In this document: positions 28,584 to 39,411 of the stretch, piece after piece | Layout of the letters: each line of letters opens with the position of its first letter | Position numbering within the stretch: the stretch's first letter is position 1 | Source of the DNA: Neocallimastix lanati (nom. inval.) | Taxonomy: Eukaryota > Neocallimastigomycota > Neocallimastigomycetes > Neocallimastigales > Neocallimastigaceae | Assembly (NCBI GenBank): GCA_016946835.1 | Contig: JACVTC010000153.1 | Location: 30,001-94,000, forward strand | Length of the DNA stretch: 64,000 nucleotides | Direction: 5' to 3' | Notes under the pieces: generated by a model | Told to the model about the DNA's origin: nothing | Databases searched by the model: none | The model's input: only the letters and a program-made list of their open reading frames with translations | Program-made: the position numbers and the translations under genes

Positions 28584-31500
28584 ATGGCTAAAAAGAAAGG
28601 AAATAAGAAGGCTCAAAATCAAATTAAGGCTAAATTACAAACCCAAAAGAAGTAAATATTAGTTTAGTTTATATATATATATATATTTATGTATTATTTA
28701 ACCAAGTATTTATTAAATTCATAAAAATAAGTTTAATTCGAAAATATTAAATGGATAGATAAAAATAAAAATTTTAAAAATATAAAAATTAAATATATAT
28801 TTAAATTTAATATAAAACCATAAAAATATAACAGAAATTTAGAAATATATTGTTATTTATAGTGTATATTGTTATTTAAATAATTATATTATAAATTATT
28901 TAAAATAAATATATATAGTAATTAGATATAAAATTAAAATTAAAATTAAATAAATATTAAATTTGTATAAATAATACTAAATCTTAAAAATAATATTAAA
29001 ATAAAAATTTAATTAAAGGGAAATCGAGGAGCAAGAAGAAATTGAAAGACTTTCTCTAGAAGAAACTGAACCACAAAATGAAGTTAAAATTTAATCAAGA
29101 TGAAGATGGAAATGATTTAGGAGGTCTAACGTCTATGGTTGCCAGAGCTAGCAAAAATAAAAAAAAAAGAAAAAGAATAGAAATGATGATGTTGAAGATG
29201 TCGCAGAAATTTTAGCTAAACTCGATGCTCAAGAAGAAGAATTTATTATACCTGAAATTGAAAATCTTAAGGGTGTTATGGAAAAAGAACCCCCAAAACC
29301 AACTAAACTCAAATCTAAGAAAGAAAAAGAAAGGAAACGTAAAGAACGTCAAAAGCAAGCTAAGAAGGAAAAAGCTAAAAAAGAAAAGGTTGCATCCCAA
29401 AATAATTCAATAGCTTCAACTCCAGAAACATCTTCTACAGCTACACCAACTACTCCAGCCAAGGGTAAAAGAAAGGGACCACTAGTTGCTACTTTAAAGG
29501 CAATGATTGAAAAGCAAATGGCTTGGAAGAAGAAAGAAAAAGAATTGAAGAAGAAGAACGATTAATAGCTGAAGAAGAAAAAAAGAAAGAAGAAGCAAGA
29601 CAACAAAAAAAAAGAGAAAGAAAGAGTAAATATATAACTCATATTAAATAATAAATAATTAATTATTCATATGAATATTAATTTATTAATGTTATATAAA
29701 ATTTTTGAATTAAATAAATAATAAATAATAGTTAAAGAAAGAAAGATTAAAGAAAGAAGGTAAATATTTAACTAAATCACAAAAGGAAGCTCAACAAAGG
29801 AATAAAATAAAACTTCAACAAATGTTAGAGCAAGGTGTTACTATTGCCGCATTTGAAAAGAAAAACGGTGAAACGAAGAAAAAGGTTGTTTATGGCAAAA
29901 GAAAGAAGAATAATAAAAAAAAAAGTCAAACTAATTCACAAGCTGAATCTACAGAAGTTTCTTCTAAAGAAGAATCAGTTAAAGAAGTTGAAGAATCACA
30001 AGAAGATGTAAAAGATAGTTGAGAGAACTTTTTAGATGATGATGCCGAAGTAATTTCAGCTCCAATTCCAAAGAAAGAAATTAAAGATAGTTGGGAAGAT
30101 GAAGATATTGAGGATGATGATGAAAAAGAAAAAGAAAAAGAAAAAGAAGAGGAATCTAATGATGTTAAAGACAGTTGGGAAGATGAAGATAATGATGAAG
30201 AAGGTATGAACCTAAAAGTAATTATAAAGAATATTATTCAAAAGATATAAATATTAAATATTTATTAAATTGAATAGAAGTAAAAGAAGAAAAGAAGGAA
30301 ATATCTAAGAAATCTAAAGAATCAAAAACTGAAACTTCTAAGAAATCAGAAATTGATGATGAAGCTGATGAAGAAGATGAAGAAGAAAGAAAGAAAGAAA
30401 CGAAAAAGAAGAATCTTCTCAACATAGAAAGGTATATTATTTATGAATATGAATAAAATAAAATAATTGTTTTAATTAGTCATAAGATTAATAATAAAAA
30501 TTTTAATCAAATTTTTTAAAATATAGTAATACTATTATTAATGTATTATCATAGAAACGTATGGAAGAAGCATTACAAGCTAGAAATGAAAATGATTTAC
30601 GTTCACCAATTTGTGTAATTCTTGGTCATGTAGATACTAGTAAAACCAAATTATTAGATAAAATTAGACAGACTAATGTACAAGATGGTGAAGTCGGTGG
30701 TATTACTCAGCAAATTGGTGCTACTTAATTCCCAATGGAATCAATTAAAATTAAAACAGCTAAATTAAATGATGATGGTTTCGAATATAAAGGTTCCAGG
30801 TTTATTAGTAATCGATACACCAGGTCACGAATCTTTCACGAACTTACGTTCTCGTGGTTCTTCATTATGTAATATTGCGGTATTAGTTGTTGATATTATG
30901 CACGGTTTAGAACCACAAACTCTTGAATCTATAGGATTATTACGTCAAAGAAAACACCATTTGTTGTAGCATTAAATAAGATTGATCGTATTTATGATTG
31001 GAAAGCAATTCCAGATGCTCCAATTCAAGAAACACTCGCTCATCAACCAAAACATGTAATTCAGGAGTTTGAAGAACGTGTTCAACAAACAATTGTTCCT
31101 TTCAATGAGCAAGGTTTAAATACTATTTTTTCATACGAAAATAAGAACTTTTTTAAATATGTTTCTCTTTGTCCAGCATCTGCACATACTGGTGAAGGTG
31201 TTCCTGATCTTTTACATTTATTAATAAAGTTAACTCAAAAACGAATAACCAATGATTTGATATACCTTTCTGAATTAGAATGTACTGTTCTTGAAGTAAA
31301 GGTTATTGAAGGTCTTGGTACCACAATTGATGTCATTTTATCCAATGGTAAATTACATGAAGGTGATAGAATTGTATTATGTGGTTTGAATTGGTCCAAT
31401 TGCTACCAATGTTTAACCAGGTGATGATGAAGAAGATTTATTTGATGAAGTAATGTCCGATCTTCGGAATCTTCAATTTGCTATTGATAAGAGTGGTAAA

Positions 31501-32234
31501 GGTGTCTGTATTCAAGCGTCTACTTTAGGTTCTCTTGAAGCTTTATTAGAATTCTTACGAGAAAGTAAGATTCCAGAATCTGGTATTAATATTGGACCAG
31601 TTCATAAAAAAGATATTATTTAAGGCTATTATTATGCTTGAATCTCAACCGGAATATGCTCAAATTTTAGCCTATGATGTTAAGGTTGATAAGGAAGCTC
31701 AAGATCTAGCAGATGAAATAGATGTAAAAATCTTCAAAGCGTATATTATTTATCATTTATTCGATCAGTTTACAAAATACATGGAAGAAGTTACAGAAAC
31801 TTGTCGTCGTGATCAAGCTCCAAAGTGCTGTTTTCCCATGTATCTTAAAGATTGTTCCAGGTTGTGTCTTCAATAAACGTAATCCAGTTGTTATTGATGT
31901 TGATGTTGTCGAAAGTCAATTAAGAATAGGTACTCCATTATGTGCTGTCAATGGTGAAAAAGAAATTGTATTAATAGGAAAAGTTATTGGTATTGAATTA
32001 AATCATAAAGCAAAGAAAGTAGTTCATAAAGGTGATCCAGCTGTTGCTATTAAGATTGAAAGTCTGGTATATGAAACTCCAAAAATGGTTGGTAGACATT
32101 TTTTCAAAAAAGATCAACTTTATAGTCGTATCACTAGAGCTTCTATCTATATCTTAAAATCAACCTTCCGTAATGATGTAACTAGAGAAGAGTAGGCACT
32201 TATTCAATTAAAGAAAATTTTAAAGATTGATTAA
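28584..32234 (+). pseudogene. Translation initiation factor eIF5B (Fun12) pseudogene, introns retained
   Basis: Exon-like blocks 28584-28651, 29019-29625, 29732-30203, 30277-30431 and 30555-32234 read as eIF5B, the ribosome-dependent GTPase that joins the 60S subunit. They encode a Lys/Glu-rich N-tail (MAKKKGNKKAQNQ), G domain ([34 protein letters not shown]) and domains II-IV (GSLEALLEFLRESKIP, GINIGPVHKKD, IIYHLFD, GRHFFKKD). The frame is destroyed by TGA at 30020-30022 (Trp expected), TAA at 30726-30728 (Tyr expected in fungi), TAG at 32194-32196 (Trp expected), and frameshifts near 29090, 29160, 29555, 30400, 30790, 30950, 31388, 31620 and 31820. The P-loop Gly is Ser. About 50 residues of domain II are missing near 31415. 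Retained GT-AG introns mean it arose by DNA duplication, not retroposition. eIF5B is near-essential in fungi, so a working copy must exist elsewhere. Confidence 0.92.
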
Positions 32235-32798
<564 letters not shown>

Positions 32799-32958
32799 TT
32801 TTACTTCCTGTTTATACCATATTTTTGACCCTCTCAAGGCCTGAGAATATCAAGGTAGTCATAACACTTCGGATAGGTGGATATTGTCCCTGCTTGTGTT
32901 AAGGTTCTGCCTACTTAGCATGAGCAAAGAATATAATAATACATTACATAGACTAATA
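32799..32958 (-). mobile_element. Dispersed repeat copy 2 (truncated), with long (TAA)n tail
   Basis: This segment matches 2508-2678 over its whole length, starting TTACTTCCTGTTTATACCAT and ending ACATTACATAGACTAATA, and lacks an 11-nt segment found in the other copy. The match stops abruptly at 32958, where a 36-bp palindrome begins. On the minus strand the element is therefore 5'-truncated and followed by a (TAA)n tail, the structure of LINE/SINE insertions. The reading frame seen in copy 1 is broken here. Confidence 0.7.
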
Positions 32959-32989
32959 TAATAAAGCAATTAATTGCTTTATTATATTA
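32954..32989. repeat. 36-bp perfect palindrome
   Basis: The two 18-nt halves (TAATATAATAAAGCAATT and its exact reverse complement) meet at 32971/32972 with no spacer. The palindrome lies at the junction between the dispersed repeat and the copia insertion, 30 bp before the target-site duplication. Confidence 0.9.
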
Positions 32990-33018
32990 TTATATATAAA
33001 CATAACAATTATATAATA

Positions 33019-33023
33019 TAATA
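33019..33023. repeat. Target-site duplication TAATA, left copy
   Basis: TAATA directly precedes the TG that opens the truncated 3' LTR. The same five bases follow the 5' LTR at 38556-38560. A 5-bp duplication is the usual product of Ty1/copia integrases. Confidence 0.75.
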
Positions 33024-33097
33024 TGTTAAGGAGTCAATATAAGATATGATGTGTACACAACAAAATGTATTATTATTTAATTAATTTAATTTATTAT
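33024..33097 (-). repeat. 3' LTR remnant (74 bp) of the copia element
   Basis: These 74 bp are identical to 38313-38386, the inner part of the 5' LTR, and open with TG after the TAATA duplication. Identity stops at 33097, three bases from the pol stop codon. The remaining about 169 bp of the LTR (the sense-strand 5' part) are absent, which is best explained by a deletion that also removed the end of RNase H. Confidence 0.85.
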
Positions 33098-33100
33098 CTT

Positions 33101-34836
33101 TTAATTAAATAAATTTTTGAACCATAAAGCTTGTTTAGTACATTCAGTTAAACTAACAAATTCAGCTTCAGCAGTAGATAAAGTTACGTTTTTCTGTAAC
33201 TGAGATTTCCATGAAATAGGGCTTTTTCCAAGTAAAAATATATATCCACTTGTAGATCTTCTCGTCTTTTCATCGTTAGCAAAATCTGAATCTGAGTATC
33301 CGATAAATTTATTATTTTTATTATAATGTAAAGATTTATTTTTTGTACCATTTAAATATTGTAAGATGCTCATTAAATTTTTATAATCAGCTTCTGTTGG
33401 ATTTTCACATATTCTTGATGCTTCACTTACAGAAAACATTATATCAGGCCTTGACTTTACAGCGATATATAGTAACGCACCAAGTAAAGATTTATATTCT
33501 TTTGGATCTATTAAATTTGAATTATTTCTTTCATGTTCTGTAATTTTCCTGCATGGTGTTTTAATTTGTTTTGTTTTCTTCATATTATATTTTTCTATTA
33601 TTTTATTAATATAATCTATCTGATTTATTTTATAACCATCACTTGTTTTATAAATATTTATACCTATTATTTTAGTTGCATTAGAATCTTTAGAAATTTT
33701 ATATTTATCTTTTAATTTGCTTACTGTATAGTTTATTTCATTTTTAATTCCTGTTATTAAAATATCATCTACATATAATGTTAGTAAACATGTTAATTTA
33801 TTATTTTTATTATATTTCCCAAAGAGACATTTGTCAGTTTTGTAATTTCTAAAACCTATACTTACTAAGTAATTTGATATTTCATTATACCACATTCTTC
33901 CAGCCTGTTTTAAACCATAAAGAGCTTTTTTAAGTAGCCAGAATTTATTAGTATTAAAATTTTTATCACCATAAGGAATCTTTGTATAAATCTTTTCTTC
34001 CAAATTTGCATTCAAGTAAGCAGCTTTTATATCCAATTGTTTCAAATCCCAGTTGAACTTTGATGCAATAGCGACCGTAAGTCTTAGACTATCTGCTTGG
34101 ACTGTTGGGGAGTATGTCTCTATAAAGTCTTCTCCAGCAATTTGCTGACAACCAAGAGCCACTAATCTTGCCTTTTTCTTCTTTTTATCCTTTTCGGCAA
34201 AGACCCATTTAGTACCAATTATATTTGCGTCAGCTGGTATGTTTTTTACCACTTTCATAACATTGTTGTCGTACATATTTTTTAATTCGTCATCTATTGC
34301 TTCTTTCCATTCTTCACTTTCTGGTGAATTAATAGCTTGTTGATACGTTGTTGGGATATTTGTTTTAATATTTAAAATTTTAAATCTTTTATTACTTACT
34401 GATTGTAATTTTTCTTTTCTGGAAGTTAAATTTTCTTCATCTGAATCATCTGAATTATTGCTATGTGATCTTTTCTTGTTTATATATTTAAGTTTTCTTT
34501 CATTTAAAAATTCATTATCAGATTCACTATTATATTCATTTTCTTCTATTTTAGTTTTATTATTATTATTAATAATTTTATTACTATTATTATTATTGTC
34601 ATTATTATAAATATCTTTGTAATTATCATAATTATTATTAATATCATTGTTATAAATATCGTTGTTATTATCATAATTATTATTATAATTATTATTAATA
34701 TCATTGTTATAAATATCGTTGTTATTATCATAATTATTATTATAATTATTATTAATATCATTGTTATAAATATCGTTGTTATTATCATAATTATTATTAT
34801 AATTATTATTATTATTATTATTATTACTATAATTGC

Positions 34837-34876
<40 letters not shown>

Positions 34877-35929
34877 TAAAGGATTATTTAATTGTGAATG
34901 AATATTATTATTATCATTTATACTTTCCCCCTCAATTAAAGAATCCTTAAAATTAATAATAGAATCAATATATTTATCACAAAAGAATGTAGTATTAATA
35001 GTTCCAGGCATATCTTCCATAAAATAAACATCTCTTGAAGTAACTATAGAGTTAGTAGAAATATCTAAAATTTTGTAGCCAAGAGAGTCAGATGCATATC
35101 CTAAAAATATACCAGGTTTAGAGTTATTGTCAAATTTATTCGTTTTGTGATTGTTATAGAAAAATGCTTTACATCCAAAAACTTTAAGGTGAGAAATATC
35201 AACTGATTTATTGAAAAATAATTCATTTGGAATTTTATTATTAATACTCTGATGTGGATTCAAGTTATAGAGGTAAGCAGCACAAAGAATAGCGGAATCC
35301 CAAAACTTGTAGGGTAGCTTAGCAGAGTTTAATAGAGTAGATGCGCAACGATTAAGTGTTTGATTTAAGCGTTCAGCACGACCATTTTGTTGTGGGTAAC
35401 CAGGAACTGAATGAATGAAATTAATTCCAAAATTTTCTAAATAGGTAGTTAAAGTTTTGTTGATATACTCAGTACCATTGTCAGATTTGAAATTTATAAT
35501 TTTATATGAAGTAGTATTGGAAATAAATTTATGAAATTTAATAAATATGTTAGGAACATCAGACTTATTCTTGATAAGGTAGACCCAAATTTTTCTAGAG
35601 AAATCATCAAGAAAAGTAACATAATAATTGAAATCATTATATGATGTTTCCAATTTTCCAACTACATCAGAATGAACTAGTTCCATAGGTTTTGGAGCAT
35701 TATTAGGGGAAGAGTAGAATGGTTTTCTCTTTAATTTAGTGATTTTGCATTGGCGACAATTTTTATCATTATGGTATTTAGTATGCTCAATGACAAAATC
35801 TTTGATATCATTATTATAAAAGTGTCCCAAACGAGCATGCCACAAGTTAGTATCAATGCTGAAAACATAATTCTTAGATATAGTTGTAAAGATATTATTA
35901 ATATCTTTATAAATTTTAATTAAATTTAA
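33101..35929 (-). CDS. Copia pol: integrase, reverse transcriptase, truncated RNase H
   Basis: Open from 35929 (after an in-frame TGA) without an ATG near the start, so it was translated as part of a polyprotein. It begins with a zinc-binding pre-integrase motif (LWHARLGHF ... CRQC). The integrase core follows with the D, D and E residues in HSDVVG, SDNGTEY and GRAERLNQT. Next comes an Asn/Tyr/Asp linker of repeated NNYDNNNDIYNNDINN units, then copia reverse transcriptase (KWVFAEKDK, QLDIKAAYLNA, YVDDILITG). RNase H has GYSDSDFAND and STAEAEFVSLTE, but the frame stops after ALWFKNLFN. It therefore lacks the third catalytic Asp block and the His-rich end normal in this family. Apart from that and the missing start, it looks intact. 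Confidence 0.9.
34546..34880 (-). repeat. Asn-rich repeat tract inside pol linker
   Basis: Tandem units of about 60 bp encode Asn-Asn-Tyr-Asp-Asn-Asn-Asn-Asp-Ile-Tyr repeats, three nearly identical copies followed by poly-Asn. They sit between integrase and reverse transcriptase, where copia proteins have a variable linker. The tract shows that AAT expansion has also affected a mobile-element gene. Confidence 0.85.
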
Positions 35930-36644
35930 TCATAAATTTAAGTAAAATTGAAATAAATCTATTAAAAATCACGTGTATAAAATTATTGCAAATAATTTTA
36001 AACAAAACTTCGACTTCTTCCCAATCATATTAATAAATTAAAAATTTCTCTTGTGAAACTAGTAATTGAAAATCATTTCTTTTTATGTAATTTAATTTAA
36101 ATAATAAGAGTTAAGGTTTTTTACAAGATAAATTAACAACATGAAACTATGCAATTAGTCATGTTGAAACTTGCGGCATTTTATGCTAAAATCATATTAA
36201 ATAATTATGACAACTTTTATATTAATTTTAAATAGAAAATATAATAAGAATTTACTAATAATATTTAAATAATAAATAAATAATAAATGAGCTCGATTGA
36301 AATTGTTTATATTTATTTTAGTTATTAATTATAATTCTCTTTATTTAGTAATAGTTAATTATTTATTATTAGTTTAGGTTAGTATTGTTTTTAAATAAAT
36401 AGTTAGATAATATAATTCAATAGGAATTATATATTCTAAATGTAATAAGATAAAAATATAAATAGTTAACCAAATTTCATGTATTTTAATCGATGTAATT
36501 GTTATTAACGATTTATTGTTAATAACACTAATAATTAATAAAGATTATTTTAAAATCTAAATATAATAAAACTTATTTGTTTATAAAACATTTTTGTGTT
36601 ATTTAGTGTTATTATAATTTTTGACTTATAATCTATTTTTTAAA
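35930..36644. other. Non-coding gap between copia protease and integrase ORFs
   Basis: About 0.7 kb without coding character separates the two ORFs of the element, where related elements have at most a few dozen residues. The octamer CTTTATAA occurs at both ends (35905-35912 and 36651-36658), and the stop codons that close both ORFs lie between the copies. This suggests an insertion. Removing one octamer plus the insert would leave the two frames one base out of register, so a second change must be assumed. Confidence 0.55.
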
Positions 36645-38210
36645 TCAAAACTTTATAATAGTATTATTTGAAGGTATTGTATCAAACACGAATAAATTTT
36701 CATCATTCGCAAAAATATTTGCAATTAACTTATTATTTTTGAATATTTGTAAACGGTCTTTGTTATTTACGCGTTTCATTATAATAGTGCATCCATTTTT
36801 TAATATTGAATGAGTGGAAATTAGATTGTTTTGAATATTTGACGCGTAATAAACATTTGATAATATAAAATCTTTATTTTTAAATTTACCATTGTAAGTA
36901 CCTACATTTTCGACCTTGTCTAAATCACCATTTGGATAAATGATATTTTTATTATTTACTTTATTTATATTGTTTAAATTGTTGATGTTATTAGTTAAGT
37001 TGATGCCAGTACCACTATCAATAATCCAATGTGTGGAATTATTATTATTATTTATTGTTGTATAATTACAATTTTGAATTACTGAAATACTTCCTGTAAA
37101 ATCAATGTATACCTCATCTTCATTTTCATTATTATTTTCAAAAAAATTATTGTTATTATTATTAGATTTATCATTGTTCTTATTAATAATATTTCCAGAG
37201 TAATAATTATTTTTGTTATTATATCTTTTATAATAATTTTTATTTTTGTAATTATTATTTTTATAATTTTTATCATTATCATCTGATTTATTATTTTCTC
37301 TAATTAAAAGATTATATTTACAATGATCAGTAGTGTGACCTTTAGTTTTGTATATATGACAATAATATTCGTTACGAATTTTATTAGTATTATTATAATT
37401 TTTATTATTATTTGGTTTATTTTTATTTATATTATTGACATTTGAATCGTTTATAACGGTAGTTTTTGACCTTAAAATTTCGGCTTTTTCAAAAAAGTCA
37501 TGCCTTTTGTTTAATTCTTTAATAAGATCATCAAAAGTTTTATAACTATAAATTGGTGGTGAATTTATACCAATTCTATCTAATTCATTTACTGCAAATA
37601 AAAGTTTAGTTTCCTCATCAAAAGGAATTCTTTTTAATTTATTAGATTCAAATTTATGTTGTTCGAAAAGATTGTTTAATTCATTAATATATTGAATATA
37701 GTCATTGTTTATTAACTTAAGATTAATAATTTTATATTCAAGAATATTTAATAGTGCTTGGCCAGATTGATAGAAACGGTTTTTTAATCTATCAATCATA
37801 CTATAAGCAGTTTTACATCCTCGTAAATATTCTTGGTTTGATTTTTCTAAACTATTTATTATGATAGATTGAACCGCATTATCCGATTTTATTTGACCTC
37901 TGTTCATATTTGAATATTGGATTTCTTTTTCAATATAAATATCTAAATCATTGGCAATGAGATGCCTCTTTAAAGGCTCATACCAATCTAAGAAATTTTC
38001 TTTATTTAATACGAAATCTTTAATTTCAAAAACAGATTTAGTTATATTTCCATAATATTTGTTTATGATAATCCTTTTATCATTGGATTCATCATCTTCA
38101 TATGAAGAAATCGATTCATCGTCCTTATTTTCAGTTGGATTCGATGAACTCGAACTCTCTTCAATATGATTATTATTGTTATTCTTTCTTTTAGCCATTC
38201 TTTGGAACAT
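36645..38210 (-). CDS. Copia gag-protease ORF
   Basis: 521 aa starting MFQRMAKRK. The first 270 residues are a capsid-like helical region (FLDWYEPLKRHLIANDLDIY) of the copia gag family. A zinc knuckle follows (CHIYKTKGHTTDHC) in which the second Cys of the C-x2-C-x4-H-x4-C pattern is Tyr. Then comes an Asn/Lys-rich linker, the aspartic protease active site (THWIIDSGTGINLTN), and the conserved strand after it (NVYYASNIQNNLISTHSI). The ORF ends shortly after ENLFVFDTI, earlier than expected for a gag-pol polyprotein, at the edge of the putative insertion. In life the products would form the virus-like particle and cut the polyprotein. Confidence 0.88.
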   Translation of the reverse strand: MFQRMAKRKNNNNNHIEESSSSSNPTENKDDESISSYEDDESNDKRIIINKYYGNITKSVFEIKDFVLNKENFLDWYEPLKRHLIANDLDIYIEKEIQYSNMNRGQIKSDNAVQSIIINSLEKSNQEYLRGCKTAYSMIDRLKNRFYQSGQALLNILEYKIINLKLINNDYIQYINELNNLFEQHKFESNKLKRIPFDEETKLLFAVNELDRIGINSPPIYSYKTFDDLIKELNKRHDFFEKAEILRSKTTVINDSNVNNINKNKPNNNKNYNNTNKIRNEYYCHIYKTKGHTTDHCKYNLLIRENNKSDDNDKNYKNNNYKNKNYYKRYNNKNNYYSGNIINKNNDKSNNNNNNFFENNNENEDEVYIDFTGSISVIQNCNYTTINNNNNSTHWIIDSGTGINLTNNINNLNNINKVNNKNIIYPNGDLDKVENVGTYNGKFKNKDFILSNVYYASNIQNNLISTHSILKNGCTIIMKRVNNKDRLQIFKNNKLIANIFANDENLFVFDTIPSNNTIIKF

Positions 38211-38297
38211 TAATATAAAATAATTAATTATATTATAAAGTCATTAAAATCATTAAAATGTTTTAAAAATTAAAATTAATAATAGGTCTCTTGATAT

Positions 38298-38312
38298 ATG
38301 AGACTCTTAATC
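38298..38312 (-). other. Primer-binding site matching internal tRNA-Lys(CUU) sequence
   Basis: Directly next to the inner end of the 5' LTR, the plus strand reads ATGAGACTCTTAATC. This equals positions 26-40 of eukaryotic tRNA-Lys(CUU): base 26, the 5' anticodon-stem strand, the loop CTCTTAA and the start of the 3' strand. The element's sense strand is therefore complementary to the anticodon arm, not to the tRNA 3' end. Drosophila copia is known to prime from the 5' half of initiator tRNA-Met cut in the anticodon arm. The same scheme with tRNA-Lys is inferred here. Confidence 0.75.
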
Positions 38313-38555
38313 TGTTAAGGAGTCAATATAAGATATGATGTGTACACAACAAAATGTATTATTATTTAATTAATTTAATTTATTATTTATTAATTTATAT
38401 GATTTAAAAAAGTATTTAAAAAGACTCAAAATATTAATTTCATAAAAAAAATTTTCTTTTTATATTTTACATACAAATTATTACTTAATCAAATATTATA
38501 AATATTTATAATACTTTAATGTACAAAAGTTTAAATATTATGTTGAACTTTAACA
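38313..38555 (-). repeat. Complete 5' LTR (243 bp)
   Basis: It is bounded by TGTTAAGG at 38313 and TTTAACA at 38555, giving 6-bp terminal inverted repeats TGTTAA/TTAACA, and is followed by the TAATA duplication. Its first 74 bp equal the 3' LTR remnant. It should contain the element promoter, but no individual signal stands out. Confidence 0.78.
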
Positions 38556-38560
38556 TAATA
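38556..38560. repeat. Target-site duplication TAATA, right copy
   Basis: This matches the five bases at 33019-33023 on the other side of the element. It fixes the outer end of the 5' LTR. Confidence 0.75.
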
Positions 38561-38633
38561 AAATATATATTATTTTAAATTATTAATTAAATATATATTA
38601 ATACTCCCAAGCAAATAAAAATATTTAAAAAAA

Positions 38634-38679
<46 letters not shown>

Positions 38680-39060
38680 AAAATTTTCAAATTAATAAAA
38701 AAAAAAAAATTTAAAGTAAATATTATTATTGTTAAATCAATATTGTTAAAATATCATATTCCAATAAAGAATTGTCTTCAATAAAAATTAATGTTTAAAA
38801 AAAAAAAAAAAATTCTATTTAATATTTAATTTTTAAATTAGATAAAAAAAAGTTCAAAATATCAGTAAAAATAATGTTGAATTTTTAAGTAAAATACCAA
38901 CAATATATTGGTAATATTTCACTTTTTTTTTTTTTTTTTTTTATTGTTTGTTTGTTTGAATGATAAAGTGATATAGTAAAGTAATAAAAATAATAATAAT
39001 AGAAATAGAAATAGTAATAGAAATAGTAATAAAATAAAATAAATAAATAAATAAAAATAA
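38561..39060. other. AT-rich spacer with A40 run
   Basis: No gene is seen. It contains an A run of about 40 nt at 38637-38676, shorter A and T runs, and an ATAGAA-type repeat at 38998-39030. Confidence 0.5.
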
Positions 39061-39069
39061 ATAAACTTC

Positions 39070-39354
39070 ATAACTAAGGAACAAAAGAATTATCATCTTC
39101 GGGCCTATGTAGCAAACTACTATCACTACTAGTCTTTTTAATTTCATCAATAAAAATGATTAGAAATAAATAAATAATAAATTAATTATTTTTTACAATA
39201 TAGAAATTAAATTAAATATAATAATAATTTTCTTGATTCAAAGGAGAAATAGCGGATACTGCATTATCGTCTTTAACAGATGTGAATTTTTTTTTGTTTT
39301 TATTATATATTTTTGGGAGTAATGATTTTTCAGAATACATTATCAATTACTTTG

Positions 39355-39411
<57 letters not shown>

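Larger units (their letters stand above)
33024..38555 (-). mobile_element. Ty1/copia LTR retrotransposon, defective
   Basis: On the minus strand the order is 5' LTR (38555-38313), primer-binding site, gag-protease ORF, integrase, reverse transcriptase, RNase H, 3' LTR remnant (33097-33024). Integrase before reverse transcriptase identifies the copia superfamily. LTR ends are TGTTAA...TTAACA, and the flanks are the 5-bp duplication TAATA. The element is defective: the 3' LTR and RNase H C-terminus are deleted, the gag zinc knuckle has lost a Cys, and about 0.7 kb of non-coding DNA separates protease from integrase. It lies between the eIF5B pseudogene and the bHLH gene and interrupts neither. 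Confidence 0.92.

Noticed and set aside
33024-33097. Reading the 74-bp shared ends as the full LTR
   Set aside because: That gives no TG...CA ends and no target duplication, whereas extension to 38555 gives both.
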